Shown here piece by piece: positions 22,907 through 31,709 of a DNA stretch of 55,448 nt. Where the stretch lies: NCBI GenBank assembly GCA_934702375.1, contig CAKUYE010000016.1, positions 1 through 55,448 on the forward strand. Direction: 5' to 3'. The stretch comes from an uncultured Bacillota bacterium (GTDB lineage: Bacteria; Bacillota; Dehalobacteriia; UBA7702). Positions within the stretch are counted from its first letter, which is position 1. Every line of letters begins with the position of its first letter. Below the pieces are notes generated by a model. That model was not told where the DNA came from. It did not search any database and saw only the letters and a program-made list of their open reading frames with translations. Position numbers and translations under genes: made by a program.

Positions 22907-23890
22907 ATGAGTCACCTGTTATTTGCTTTGATGATTGCCTGGGCTTTGGGGTTGATCGCCGTCCGCGCCCTGATCCCTGTATTAAAACGACTGAAATTCG
23001 GACAAAATATCCGTGCCGAAGGCCCCAAGCGCCACTTGCAGAAAAGCGGCACCCCCACCATGGGGGGGATCGCCTTTGTACCGGTGCTGTTCCTCAGTAT
23101 GCTGCTGATGGGCAGCTACGACGTAACCACCCTTCTTGCCGCCGGGATCACCATTCTCTACGGCATTTTGGGCTTTGCCGATGACTTTATCAAAACGGTG
23201 AAAAAGCGCTCTCTGGGGTTGAGAGCTTACCAGAAGATGCTGGGCGAAATCCTCATTGCCGCTTTGCTGATCTTTGGTGCGGTGCATCTTTTGGGCCGCG
23301 GTACGGCTCTTGCTCTCCCCGGCGCAGGCTTTGTGGATATCCGCTGGGGCTACTATGTGCTGGCCTTTATCCTCATTGCCGGTGTCACCAACGGTGTGAA
23401 CCTCAACGACGGCCTTGACGGCCTTGCTTCCGGGGTAAGCTTTTTCGTCTATCTGGGCTATGCCATGATCTGCTATTACTGCATCGATCATCCGCCCTTT
23501 GCCGATGTGAATTACGAAACGCTGATGGTCTTTGCCGCGGTGATGTGCGGCATCTGCCTGGCATTTCTCTTTTTCAATCATTATCCTGCCAAGGTCTTTA
23601 TGGGGGATACCGGCTCTCTGTTCCTCGGCGGCGGTATTGCGGTGCTTTCCATCCTTACCGGCACCGAACTGCTCCTTGTGATTATGGGCGGCGTATACGT
23701 TATCGAAGCCCTTTCGGTGATGATTCAGGTCACCAGCTTCAAGCTCACCGGCAGGCGGGTGTTCCGCATGACCCCCATCCACCACCACTTTGAACAGCTG
23801 GGGTGGAGAGAGTGGAAAGTGGTTATCACCTTCTGGCTGGCCTCTTTGGTCTTTGTGGCTTTGGGGCTTTTGATCTATTTTAAATTTTAA
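22907..23890 (+). CDS. mraY: Phospho-MurNAc-pentapeptide transferase
   Basis: 327 residues from ATG 22907. A polytopic membrane enzyme with the family motifs KSGTPTMGG, GFADDFIKTVKKRSLGL (the DD pair binds magnesium) and NLNDGLDGLA, plus FKLTGRRVFRMTPIHHHFE near the end. It moves phospho-MurNAc-pentapeptide from UDP to undecaprenyl phosphate, making lipid I. It lies 40 bp after murE. Confidence 0.96.
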   Translation: MSHLLFALMIAWALGLIAVRALIPVLKRLKFGQNIRAEGPKRHLQKSGTPTMGGIAFVPVLFLSMLLMGSYDVTTLLAAGITILYGILGFADDFIKTVKKRSLGLRAYQKMLGEILIAALLIFGAVHLLGRGTALALPGAGFVDIRWGYYVLAFILIAGVTNGVNLNDGLDGLASGVSFFVYLGYAMICYYCIDHPPFADVNYETLMVFAAVMCGICLAFLFFNHYPAKVFMGDTGSLFLGGGIAVLSILTGTELLLVIMGGVYVIEALSVMIQVTSFKLTGRRVFRMTPIHHHFEQLGWREWKVVITFWLASLVFVALGLLIYFKF

Positions 23891-23932
23891 CGGAAATTCT
23901 TTAGGCTCCCCGAAATTCTGGGGAGGGAAAGT

Positions 23933-25339
23933 GTGAATATCATGAAATTGGAAGCTGCTTCCGTTCTCGTCCTCGGCGGGGGAAAGAGCGGCGTCAGTGC
24001 CGTAAAATTCCTGCTGAAAAAGAATGCTTTGGTAATGCTCTACGACGGTTGCGCCGAGAAAAAACCGGTCTATGAGGAGCTGGCAGCCGCCGGCTGTACC
24101 TTTGCTTTGGGGGAAGTTCCGGACCTTGCAAAACATGCCTTTGATTTTGCCGTGATCAGCCCCGGCATTCCTCTTACCGATCCCTGTGCCGCCGCTTTGG
24201 CAAAACGCAATATCCCCATCTGGGGGGAACTGGAGCTGGCCTCCCGGTTTATCACCAAGCCCATCATCGGCATTACCGGTACCAACGGCAAAACTACTAC
24301 CACCACGTTGATTGGGGAAATTTTGAAAAATGCCGGTTTTCGCACCTTTGTCGGCGGAAATATCGGAATTCCTCTTCTGGATAGCCTGGAAGTGGAATAT
24401 GATTATTATGTAGTGGAAATGTCATCCTTTCAGCTGGAGACCATCGCCACGATGAATGCCGCCGTTTCTCTGTTTTTGAATCTTACGCCGGATCATCTCA
24501 ACCGCCACGGCTCTATGGAAGGGTATCTGGCGGCGAAAGCAAACCTTTGCACTCATCAATCCAAGGATCATTACACGGTGTTGAATTACGACGATGCCTA
24601 TATGCGCTCCTTGAGAGATATTGCCGGCGGCGAGGTTTTCTGGTTTACCCAAGAGGATTTCGTTTATGCCGGAACTTCGGTTCTGGACAACGGCGATCTG
24701 GTCTTTAACGACGTCCAGCGGGAGCCAAAAGCCGATATTGTGATGAATGCCGCAGACATTCGTCTCCCCGGCCCTCATAATCTGGAGAACTGCATGGGCG
24801 CCATCACCGTAACAAAGCTTCTGGGTATCCAAGATGATGTCATTGCCAAAACGCTGGCGGAATTCGCCGGGGTGGAACATCGTCTGGAGGATGTGATGAC
24901 CTACAAAGGGGTGCGTTACGTCAACGACTCCAAAGCCACCAATCCCGATTCTGTATTCAAGGCTTTGGCTTCCTATGGCGATGCCCCGATTATTCTCATT
25001 GCCGGCGGCCGCAACAAGGGCAATAACTTCGATGCCCTGGGCGAGCTGATCCGGAAAAAATGCAAATCCCTGATCCTCATCGGCGAGGCTGCCGAGGATA
25101 TGGCGGCTTCCGCCAAAAAAACGGGGATGACTGATATCACCATCGTAGAAGATATGGCAGCGGCAGTGGCTCTGGCTCATGAAAAAGGGGAAGAAGGCGA
25201 TGTGGTACTCCTCTCGCCGGCCAACGCCAGCTTTGATCAATTCAATAGTTTCGAACATCGCGGTCAGGTTTTCAAAGACATCGTTTTAAAGCTCAAAGGG
25301 AGGAAAGCCAATGACAGAACCAAGGAGAAGACAACCTGA
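23933..25339 (+). CDS. murD: UDP-MurNAc-L-alanine:D-glutamate ligase
   Basis: 468 residues from GTG 23933, set by ggggaggg six to ten bases upstream; ATG 23942 is the alternative. N-terminal Rossmann domain (VLVLGGGKSGVSAVKFL), ATP loop GITGTNGKTTTTTLIGE (about residues 113-130), LNLTPDHLNRHG, and the C-terminal domain with HRLEDV and NDSKATNPDS. Adds D-glutamate to UDP-MurNAc-alanine. The 3' end overlaps ftsW by 29 bp, suggesting translational coupling. Confidence 0.95.
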   Translation: MNIMKLEAASVLVLGGGKSGVSAVKFLLKKNALVMLYDGCAEKKPVYEELAAAGCTFALGEVPDLAKHAFDFAVISPGIPLTDPCAAALAKRNIPIWGELELASRFITKPIIGITGTNGKTTTTTLIGEILKNAGFRTFVGGNIGIPLLDSLEVEYDYYVVEMSSFQLETIATMNAAVSLFLNLTPDHLNRHGSMEGYLAAKANLCTHQSKDHYTVLNYDDAYMRSLRDIAGGEVFWFTQEDFVYAGTSVLDNGDLVFNDVQREPKADIVMNAADIRLPGPHNLENCMGAITVTKLLGIQDDVIAKTLAEFAGVEHRLEDVMTYKGVRYVNDSKATNPDSVFKALASYGDAPIILIAGGRNKGNNFDALGELIRKKCKSLILIGEAAEDMAASAKKTGMTDITIVEDMAAAVALAHEKGEEGDVVLLSPANASFDQFNSFEHRGQVFKDIVLKLKGRKANDRTKEKTT

Positions 25340-26429
25340 TTTTCTTCTGTTCCTTGCGGTAATGGGTCTTTTGACTCTGGGTATGATTATGGTATACAGC
25401 GCCAGCCAGTATATGGCGGCGGACAGCAGCGCCATCAACGACAGCTTTTATTTTTTGAAAAAGCAGTGTCTCTGGGCGGCCATCGGTCTGGCCGTATTGT
25501 TTGTCATCACCCGGCTGGATTTGAGTTTTTTGCCCAAGTTGGCCTGGCCCGGATTGATCCTTGCCGTGGTTTTACTGGTTCTGGTCAAGGCCGGTGCCGG
25601 CGTGGCGTCTCTCGGTGCCGAACGCACCATCTCCTTAGGCCCGATTCATTTTCAGCCTTCGGAGTTTGCAAAGCTTGCACTCGTCCTCTTTTTTGCTTAT
25701 AATATGAGTCGGCGGCCGGAATTTGCCGCCACCTTTATCCACGGTTTTTTGCCCCAGGTGGGTGTTTTGGCAGTCCTTTGCGGTCTGATTATGCTCCAGC
25801 CGGATCTCGGTACTTCCGTGGCTCTGGTGGGCACAGCCTTTTTGATGATGCTGGCCGGGGGCGTGAAATACCGCTATCTCATCGCTTTGGTTTGCTGCGG
25901 CGTTGTTCTGGTGGCGGTGGCCATCGTTTTGGAGCCTTTTCGCATGGCGCGGTTTACCGCCTTTCTCGATCCCTGGGCCGATGCCCGGGGCTATGGCTTC
26001 CAAACGGTCCAATCCCTCATTGCCATCGGCAGCGGCGGCATCACCGGCGTGGGGCTGGGCAACGGCAGCTCCAAGTGGTACTATCTCCCCGAGGTTCACA
26101 CCGATTTTATCTTTGCTTTGATCGGTGAGGAATTGGGGCTGATCGGCACCGTTTTTACGCTGCTCCTCTTTGCCGTTTTTGTCTGGCGGGGGCTGCGGAT
26201 TGCCCTCTATTGCGAAGACGGCTTCTTTAGCCTTCTTGCCGTAGGTCTTACGGCACTGACCGGGGTGCAGACCCTGATCAATTTCTTTGTTGCAACAGGC
26301 ATGATGCCGGTAACCGGCATTGCCTTACCCTTTATCAGTTACGGCGGCAGCTCCCTTGTGTTTACCCTTATGGCTGTGGGAGTGCTGCTGAATATTTCCA
26401 CACGAATCCCGAAAGGAGAACTCGGATGA
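25311..26429 (+). CDS. ftsW: SEDS peptidoglycan glycosyltransferase FtsW
   Basis: 372 residues from ATG 25311 (gggagg upstream), inside the end of murD. About ten membrane segments, with SEDS motifs FQPSEFAKLALVLFFAY, LQPDLGTS, IGEELGLIG and ALPFISYGGSS. FtsW polymerises lipid II at the septum together with the PASTA PBP encoded upstream. It overlaps murG by 4 bp (ATGA). Confidence 0.93.
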   Translation: MTEPRRRQPDFLLFLAVMGLLTLGMIMVYSASQYMAADSSAINDSFYFLKKQCLWAAIGLAVLFVITRLDLSFLPKLAWPGLILAVVLLVLVKAGAGVASLGAERTISLGPIHFQPSEFAKLALVLFFAYNMSRRPEFAATFIHGFLPQVGVLAVLCGLIMLQPDLGTSVALVGTAFLMMLAGGVKYRYLIALVCCGVVLVAVAIVLEPFRMARFTAFLDPWADARGYGFQTVQSLIAIGSGGITGVGLGNGSSKWYYLPEVHTDFIFALIGEELGLIGTVFTLLLFAVFVWRGLRIALYCEDGFFSLLAVGLTALTGVQTLINFFVATGMMPVTGIALPFISYGGSSLVFTLMAVGVLLNISTRIPKGELG

Positions 26430-27502
26430 AAGTCATGATCAGCGGCGGCGGTACCGGCGGACACCTCTACCCCGCATTGGCCATCGGCCGCGCATACGCC
26501 AAGGAAGGCGCGGAAATCTTTTACGTCGGCTCTGCCTTTGGCATTGAAAAAACGATTATGCCTCAGGAGGAATTTGCTTACCAATTATTGCCGGTGAAAG
26601 GCCTGGGCAGCAAAAATCCCGTTGTTTTGGCGAAAAACCTGCTGTTGGTGGGAAAATCCTTCCGCATGGCAAAAAAGCTGGTGGCGGAGTTTCAGCCGGA
26701 TCTCATTGTAGGTACCGGAGGCTATGCTTCCTTTCCGGTGCTTCGGGCAGGGGAGGCCATGGGGGTAAAAACCATGCTCCACGAAGCCAACGCCGCCATG
26801 GGCAAAGCCAATATGGAGCTGGCGGCTCTGGCCGATTGCCTTTGCGTGACCTATGCCGATACGGCAAAACAGGTGAAAAATGCCAAAAAGATCCTCTGGA
26901 CCGGGATGCCGGTGCGGGAGTCGGTAAAAACCGCCGCCCGGGAAGAGGGACAAGCCTATTTGGGCATTGATGACGATACCCTGTTGGTCACCGTTACCGG
27001 AGGCAGTCAGGGAGCCCACCACATCAACGTGGCCATGGCGGAGTTTTACAAAGCCTATGCTCCCGAAAAAAAGATTCTGTTTTATCACATCGTAGGCAAG
27101 GGCAACGTTGCCGACGGTGAGGAAATGAATTACCCCTTTGTACGGGTAAAACCCTATGAAGATCAGATGGATCTGGTGCTGGCCCGTACCGATATCTGTA
27201 TCGGCCGCGCCGGAGCTTCCTTCTTAGCGGAAATTGCCGTGCGGGGAATTGCTTCCATTTTGGTTCCCTATCCCTTCTCCGGCGGGCATCAGGAAAAGAA
27301 TGCCGCCTACTACGACCATTGCGGCGCTGCCAAAATGGTGCTGGACGGCCACATGAGCGCAGAGCTTGGCCCGGCCCTTACCGCCCTCATTGACGACGGC
27401 GCTTACCGCCTGCGGCTGGGCAGCCGTATGGCAGAGGAAGCCCGGTCCGACGCTTTGGAACGGATCGTTGCCGCCGGCTATGATCTTGTAAAAGAAAAAT
27501 AA
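26426..27502 (+). CDS. murG: Lipid II synthase (GlcNAc transferase)
   Basis: 358 residues from ATG 26426. GGGTGGHLYPALAIGRA at the N-terminus and GGSQGAHHIN plus GRAGASFLAEI in the C-terminal half are the donor and acceptor site signatures of MurG, a GT-B enzyme on the inner membrane face that adds GlcNAc to lipid I. Length is typical. Confidence 0.96.
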   Translation: MKVMISGGGTGGHLYPALAIGRAYAKEGAEIFYVGSAFGIEKTIMPQEEFAYQLLPVKGLGSKNPVVLAKNLLLVGKSFRMAKKLVAEFQPDLIVGTGGYASFPVLRAGEAMGVKTMLHEANAAMGKANMELAALADCLCVTYADTAKQVKNAKKILWTGMPVRESVKTAAREEGQAYLGIDDDTLLVTVTGGSQGAHHINVAMAEFYKAYAPEKKILFYHIVGKGNVADGEEMNYPFVRVKPYEDQMDLVLARTDICIGRAGASFLAEIAVRGIASILVPYPFSGGHQEKNAAYYDHCGAAKMVLDGHMSAELGPALTALIDDGAYRLRLGSRMAEEARSDALERIVAAGYDLVKEK

Positions 27503-27570
27503 GAGGCCAAACACGGAAAATGGTTTTTGGCATAGGATAATGTAAGGGCATTGGCCCTGAGGAGGTTACC

Positions 27571-28935
27571 ATGACACAGAAGGGTGCTGTACATTTTATC
27601 GCCATCGGCGGTATCGGCATGAGCGCTTTGGCGAAAATTTTACTATCGATGGGTTATGACGTCAGCGGTTCGGATATGAAGGAATCCGCCGTGACCGATG
27701 CTTTGAAGGCCCAGGGGGCAACGGTTCACATCGGCCACGCCGCCGCCAATGTTCCGGAGCATTGCGGTGAAATCGTCTATTCCAGCGCCATCCGTGAGGA
27801 TAACCCGGAAATGATCCGCGGACGGGAGCTGGGAATCCCCATGATCCATCGGGGTGAGCTTTTGGCGCGGCTCTTTAATTCCGGCCGGGGGTTGGCGGTG
27901 GCCGGTGCCCACGGCAAAACCACTACTTCTGCCATGCTGGCCCTGATTTACGAAATGGAGGGGCTGGAGCCCAATATTGTTCTCGGCGGCATTTTGCCTG
28001 CCATCGACAGCAACGCCAAAAAGGGCGATAGTGATATCTGGGTGGCCGAAGCCGATGAGAGCGACGGCTCTTTCCTGAAGCTCTACCCCCATCGTACCAT
28101 CATCACCAATATTGAGCCGGAGCATATGAATTACTACCGCACCGAGGAAAATCTGGAAAACTCCTTTTACCGCTTTGCGGCCCAAAGTGATGATCTGATT
28201 CTTTGTCTCGATGACCGCCGCACCCGGGAGCTGGCGGAACGGCTCAAGGGCTACCATTCCTACGGTTTGGAGCATCGGGCGGTGGATCTCACGGTGAAAA
28301 ATGTGCGTCACGACGGCTTGACCTCCGATGCCGAAGTTTACTACCTGGGGAAAAAGGTGGCGGATCTCCATCTGAATGTGCCGGGGCTGCACAATATCTC
28401 CAACGCTTTGGCGGCATTGCTGGCGGCGTATCTTGGCGGCATTCCCTTTGAACACGCCGTAAAGCACCTCAGCACCTTCCGGGGAACCGGCCGCCGCTTT
28501 GAGATTCTTTACCACAAGAATGATATTGTCATCGTCGATGATTATGCCCACCATCCCACCGAAGTCAAAGCTACCATCCGGGCAGCCAAGGACGGCGGCT
28601 ATCAACGGGTCGTGGCGGTATTTCAGCCCCATCGCTACAGCCGGGTACAGGAGCTTTATAAGGAATTCGGCAAGTGCTTCGGCGATGCCGATGTGGTGAT
28701 CATTGATGATATCTACTCCGCCTGGGAAGATGCCATCCCCGGAATCTCCTCCCGGCTCATCGTCGATGAAATTCGCAAAAACGGTGTGGAACCTCTCTAT
28801 TTCGGCGATAAAGCAAAGCTTTTGGATTATCTGGAAAAAGAAAAGAAGCCCGGTGATATCATTCTGTTGATGGGGGCCGGCAATATCCGCCAAACCTCGG
28901 AACAGTTGTGCGCCATGCTTGAGGAAAAAGAATGA
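27571..28935 (+). CDS. murC: UDP-MurNAc:L-alanine ligase
   Basis: 454 residues from ATG 27571 (aggagg upstream). N-terminal HFIAIGGIGMSALAKIL, ATP loop VAGAHGKTTTSAM (about residues 110-122), EADESDGSFLKL and DDYAHHPTEVKAT are diagnostic. MurC adds the first alanine to UDP-MurNAc. It overlaps murB by 4 bp. Confidence 0.96.
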   Translation: MTQKGAVHFIAIGGIGMSALAKILLSMGYDVSGSDMKESAVTDALKAQGATVHIGHAAANVPEHCGEIVYSSAIREDNPEMIRGRELGIPMIHRGELLARLFNSGRGLAVAGAHGKTTTSAMLALIYEMEGLEPNIVLGGILPAIDSNAKKGDSDIWVAEADESDGSFLKLYPHRTIITNIEPEHMNYYRTEENLENSFYRFAAQSDDLILCLDDRRTRELAERLKGYHSYGLEHRAVDLTVKNVRHDGLTSDAEVYYLGKKVADLHLNVPGLHNISNALAALLAAYLGGIPFEHAVKHLSTFRGTGRRFEILYHKNDIVIVDDYAHHPTEVKATIRAAKDGGYQRVVAVFQPHRYSRVQELYKEFGKCFGDADVVIIDDIYSAWEDAIPGISSRLIVDEIRKNGVEPLYFGDKAKLLDYLEKEKKPGDIILLMGAGNIRQTSEQLCAMLEEKE

Positions 28936-29831
28936 ATTACAGCCAGCTAAAGGATAACATAAAGGGCACCGTGATTTTGGATGCCCCGATGAAAAAATAT
29001 ACCACCTGGAAAATTGGGGGCAATGCCGATTGTCTGGTTCTCCCTGCCGATGCCGCCGATGTCGTTGCGGCGCAGGCCTTTTGTCGGGAGCATCAAGTAC
29101 CCTGCCGGGTCATTGGCAACGGCTCCAATCTGCTGGTGCTGGACGGCGGTGTGGAAGGTGTGGTGATCCGCATCGGCGAGGGAATGAACGGCTACACCGT
29201 TGACGGTACCCTCGTTACCGCCGGCAGCGGCTGTGTTTTGGCACGGTTGGCCCGGGAAACGGCAAAGCTGGGGCTGGCCGGTTTGGAATGGGCTGTGGGG
29301 ATTCCTGCCAGTATCGGCGGAGCGGCCTACATGAATGCCGGCGCTTACGGCCACTGCTTTTATGAGACACTGGAAGCCGTGGAGGCCATCGACAGCAACG
29401 GCAATATCTGCAATCTCTCTGTGGAGGAGCTGACCTACAGCTATCGCCATACCCGACTCATGGAGAAAGGATATATCGTCACCAAGGCGATGATCCGCCT
29501 GAAGGAAGGGGATGCAGCTTCCCTTACCGCTGCTGCCGACGAAACGATGCACCTGCGCCGGGAAAAACAGCCCCTGGAATATCCCAGTGCCGGCAGTGTT
29601 TTTAAAAATCCCGAAGGCAGCCACGCCGGATATCTGGTGGAACAGTGCGGCCTTAGAGGAAAACGGGTGGGCAATGCCCAGGTCAGCGAAAAGCATGGTA
29701 ATTTCATCGTAAACCTGGGAGATTGCACCGCAAAGGATGTGCTGACCCTCATCGAAGAGGTGCGGGACACCGTAAAAAAAGAAAAAGGCTACGATTTGGA
29801 AACAGAGGTTCTTATCATTGGCAGACCCTGA
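28932..29831 (+). CDS. murB: UDP-N-acetylenolpyruvoylglucosamine reductase
   Basis: 299 residues from ATG 28932. FAD-binding region (TTWKIGGNADCLVLP, GNGSNLLV), GLAGLEWAVGIPASIGGAAYMNAGAYG and PSAGSVFKNP...AGYLVEQCGLRG mark a class II MurB, which lacks the extra loop of the E. coli enzyme. It reduces the enolpyruvyl group with NADPH to give UDP-MurNAc. It works with MurA, the next gene. Confidence 0.96.
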   Translation: MNYSQLKDNIKGTVILDAPMKKYTTWKIGGNADCLVLPADAADVVAAQAFCREHQVPCRVIGNGSNLLVLDGGVEGVVIRIGEGMNGYTVDGTLVTAGSGCVLARLARETAKLGLAGLEWAVGIPASIGGAAYMNAGAYGHCFYETLEAVEAIDSNGNICNLSVEELTYSYRHTRLMEKGYIVTKAMIRLKEGDAASLTAAADETMHLRREKQPLEYPSAGSVFKNPEGSHAGYLVEQCGLRGKRVGNAQVSEKHGNFIVNLGDCTAKDVLTLIEEVRDTVKKEKGYDLETEVLIIGRP

Positions 29832-29880
29832 GGGGAGCAGCGGTGAGATCGATGCTTTCCTCCGGTGAGGGGAGGTCGAA

Positions 29881-31128
29881 ATGGAACGATTGTTGATCAA
29901 CGGCGGCAAAGTTCTTTCCGGCAGCGTAAAGCCGGAAGGGGCAAAAAATGCCGTTTTGCCGATCATGGCGGCAGCATTGATGGTGGATGGCGAAGTGATT
30001 TTAAAAAATGTACCGAAGCTGACCGACGTTGCCGCCATGGCAGAGCTTTTGCGCCACCTTGGCGTAAAGGTGAAAAGAGAAGATGACACCATGATCCTCA
30101 ATGTTGCTGCCGCGGCTTACCGCGGGCTTCCTGAGGAGTTGATGAAAAAGATGCGGGCTTCCAATTTAATTTGGGGGCCTCTTTTAGACCGGTTCTCCTT
30201 ATGTGATCTGCCCATGCCCGGAGGGTGCCGCATCGGCAGCCGCCCCATGGATATCCACATCAAAGGCATGAAGCGCCTTGGAGTGGAGGTGGAGGAACAC
30301 GGCGGCCGGATTCTGAGCCGCTGCCCCCGCTGCCGGGGTGCTGAGATTTGTCTGGACTTTCCCAGCGTCGGCGCAACGGAAAATCTGGTGATGGCGGCGG
30401 TAAAGGCCGAAGGTACAACGGAGCTGCAAAATGTGGCTCGTGAACCGGAGGTTGCCGATCTCTGCCGCTTCCTCAATGCCTGCGGCGGCAATATCTGGGG
30501 CATCGGCACCGATCGCCTGATCATTCAGGGAGTGAAAAAGCTCCACGGTACGACCTATGAGATTTTGCCGGACCGCATCGTCGGCGGTACTCTGCTTTTG
30601 GCGGCGATGATTACCGGCGGCACCGTTACGGCAGAGGGCCTTTCCCCCTCGCTGGTGGATGCCCTTTTGGCAAAGACCGAGGAATGCGGCGCACTGGTGG
30701 AACGCAGGGAAACCGGCGTGACCCTTCACGGCCCCGGGGCTTACCGGGGAGCCGATATTAAGACCCTGCCCTATCCCGGCTTCCCCACGGACCTTCAGCC
30801 CCAATATATGACGGTGATGGCTCTGGCCCGAGGGGCAACGCTGATTCGGGAGAGCATTTTTGAAAATCGCTTTACCCAAGGACCGGAGCTGCGGAAAATG
30901 GGCGCCGATATTACGGCAGAAGGACGCTGCGCCGTGGTGCGGGGTGTGCCTGCGTTGGAAGGTGCGGCGGTGGATGCCCGGGATTTGCGCTGCGGTGCGG
31001 CATTGGTGCTGGCAGGGTTGGCGGCTGAGGGCCAGACTGAGGTAAGCGGTGTTGGGTATATTGAGCGGGGGTATAGTGATTTGGCTGGGGTATTATCTTT
31101 GTTGGGGGCTGATATTTGTTTGGGGTGA
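29881..31128 (+). CDS. murA: UDP-GlcNAc enolpyruvyltransferase
   Basis: 415 residues from ATG 29881 (gaggtcg upstream). EGAKNAVLPIMAAALM at the start and MPGGCRIGSRPMDIH, with the active-site cysteine that is alkylated by fosfomycin, identify MurA. It starts peptidoglycan precursor synthesis with PEP. The last ~30 codons (from 31041) change composition: five C in 100 bases, leucines as TTG/TTA and glycines as GGG, just before repeat cluster 4. Confidence 0.95.
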   Translation: MERLLINGGKVLSGSVKPEGAKNAVLPIMAAALMVDGEVILKNVPKLTDVAAMAELLRHLGVKVKREDDTMILNVAAAAYRGLPEELMKKMRASNLIWGPLLDRFSLCDLPMPGGCRIGSRPMDIHIKGMKRLGVEVEEHGGRILSRCPRCRGAEICLDFPSVGATENLVMAAVKAEGTTELQNVAREPEVADLCRFLNACGGNIWGIGTDRLIIQGVKKLHGTTYEILPDRIVGGTLLLAAMITGGTVTAEGLSPSLVDALLAKTEECGALVERRETGVTLHGPGAYRGADIKTLPYPGFPTDLQPQYMTVMALARGATLIRESIFENRFTQGPELRKMGADITAEGRCAVVRGVPALEGAAVDARDLRCGAALVLAGLAAEGQTEVSGVGYIERGYSDLAGVLSLLGADICLG

Positions 31129-31176
31129 TGGTTTTGGTTGGGTGCGTCGGCGCTCCTTGGGTGGAGCGGGCGCGCT

Positions 31177-31279
31177 AAACGATTGTAACGCCGCGAAATC
31201 GAGCCGCGCCGGGCTTTCGGATACCTCTTGTATACGCTCAATCCCGTCCCGTCTCGCTTTCACGGCGTTAAAACCGTTT
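31177..31279 (+). repeat. LIH copy 4 (class A stem)
   Basis: 103 bp, 48 bp after the murA stop. Arms AAACGATTGTAACGCCG and CGGCGTTAAAACCGTTT continue pairing through gaaatcgag/ctcgctttc. Mismatches lie at positions 6, 9, 18 and 23; apex GATACCTCTTGTATAC. Confidence 0.88.
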
Positions 31280-31550
31280 ATCCCACCCGGAGGGATGTTT
31301 TACCGCGACGTAGTGCGCCGCAGAAACTTTTGATATGCTTCGCGATGAGCGTGAAACTGTCGCGAAAAATATATGTTTTGTGATAAAGTGCCTGCTACGC
31401 ATGCCTTCCCCTTGAGGGGAAGGGGGACCGCTTGCGGTGGATGAGGTGTCGTGGCGGGAGGAAAAATCTTTGTTGGAGAGCGTATCTGCGGCGCAAAAAT
31501 GATGATCTAAGATAAGCTTAAACAGCGTTGCGACCGCAACGCTACCACAA

Positions 31551-31690
31551 CCCCACCGAAGGTGGGATTTCACCCGCCGCAGGTGGATTTCACCCGCCGC
31601 AGGCGGATTTCACCCCGGCTAGAGGCCGGGATTTCACCCTTCCGCAGGGAGGTATTTCATTTCTCCGCCGCAGGGCAGTAGTTCATTTCA
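31551..31690 (+). repeat. GNA-loop mini-hairpin array before the polymerase gene
   Basis: Units CCACC-GAA-GGTGG, a drifted CCGCC-GCA-GGTGG, CCGCC-GCA-GGCGG, CCCGGC..GCCGGG, CCTTCC-GCA-GGGAGG and a decayed last unit. Spacers change from gatttcac to gtatttcat within the array. The array ends 20 bp before the ATG of the next gene. Confidence 0.8.
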
Positions 31691-31709
31691 AAAAGGAGGT
31701 GCCGGTTTC

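Larger units (their letters stand above)
31129..31709 (+). repeat. Intergenic repeat cluster 4 splitting the dcw region
   Basis: In order: G/T tract, gtgcgtcggcgctcc with hairpin GCTCC/GGAGC, LIH copy 4, flank ttatcccacccggagg, uninterrupted inverted repeat ttttaccgcgac ... gtcgcgaaaa (31298-31369), left end of the palindromic element (about 31395-31455), a hairpin GCGTTGC/GCAACGC (31524-31542), and a mini-hairpin array running up to the polymerase gene. No gene seen. Confidence 0.75.

Noticed and set aside
31540..31709. LexA (SOS) box before the Y-family polymerase
   Set aside because: No CGAAC-N4-GTTCG-like sequence is present; the palindromes there are mini-hairpin units.
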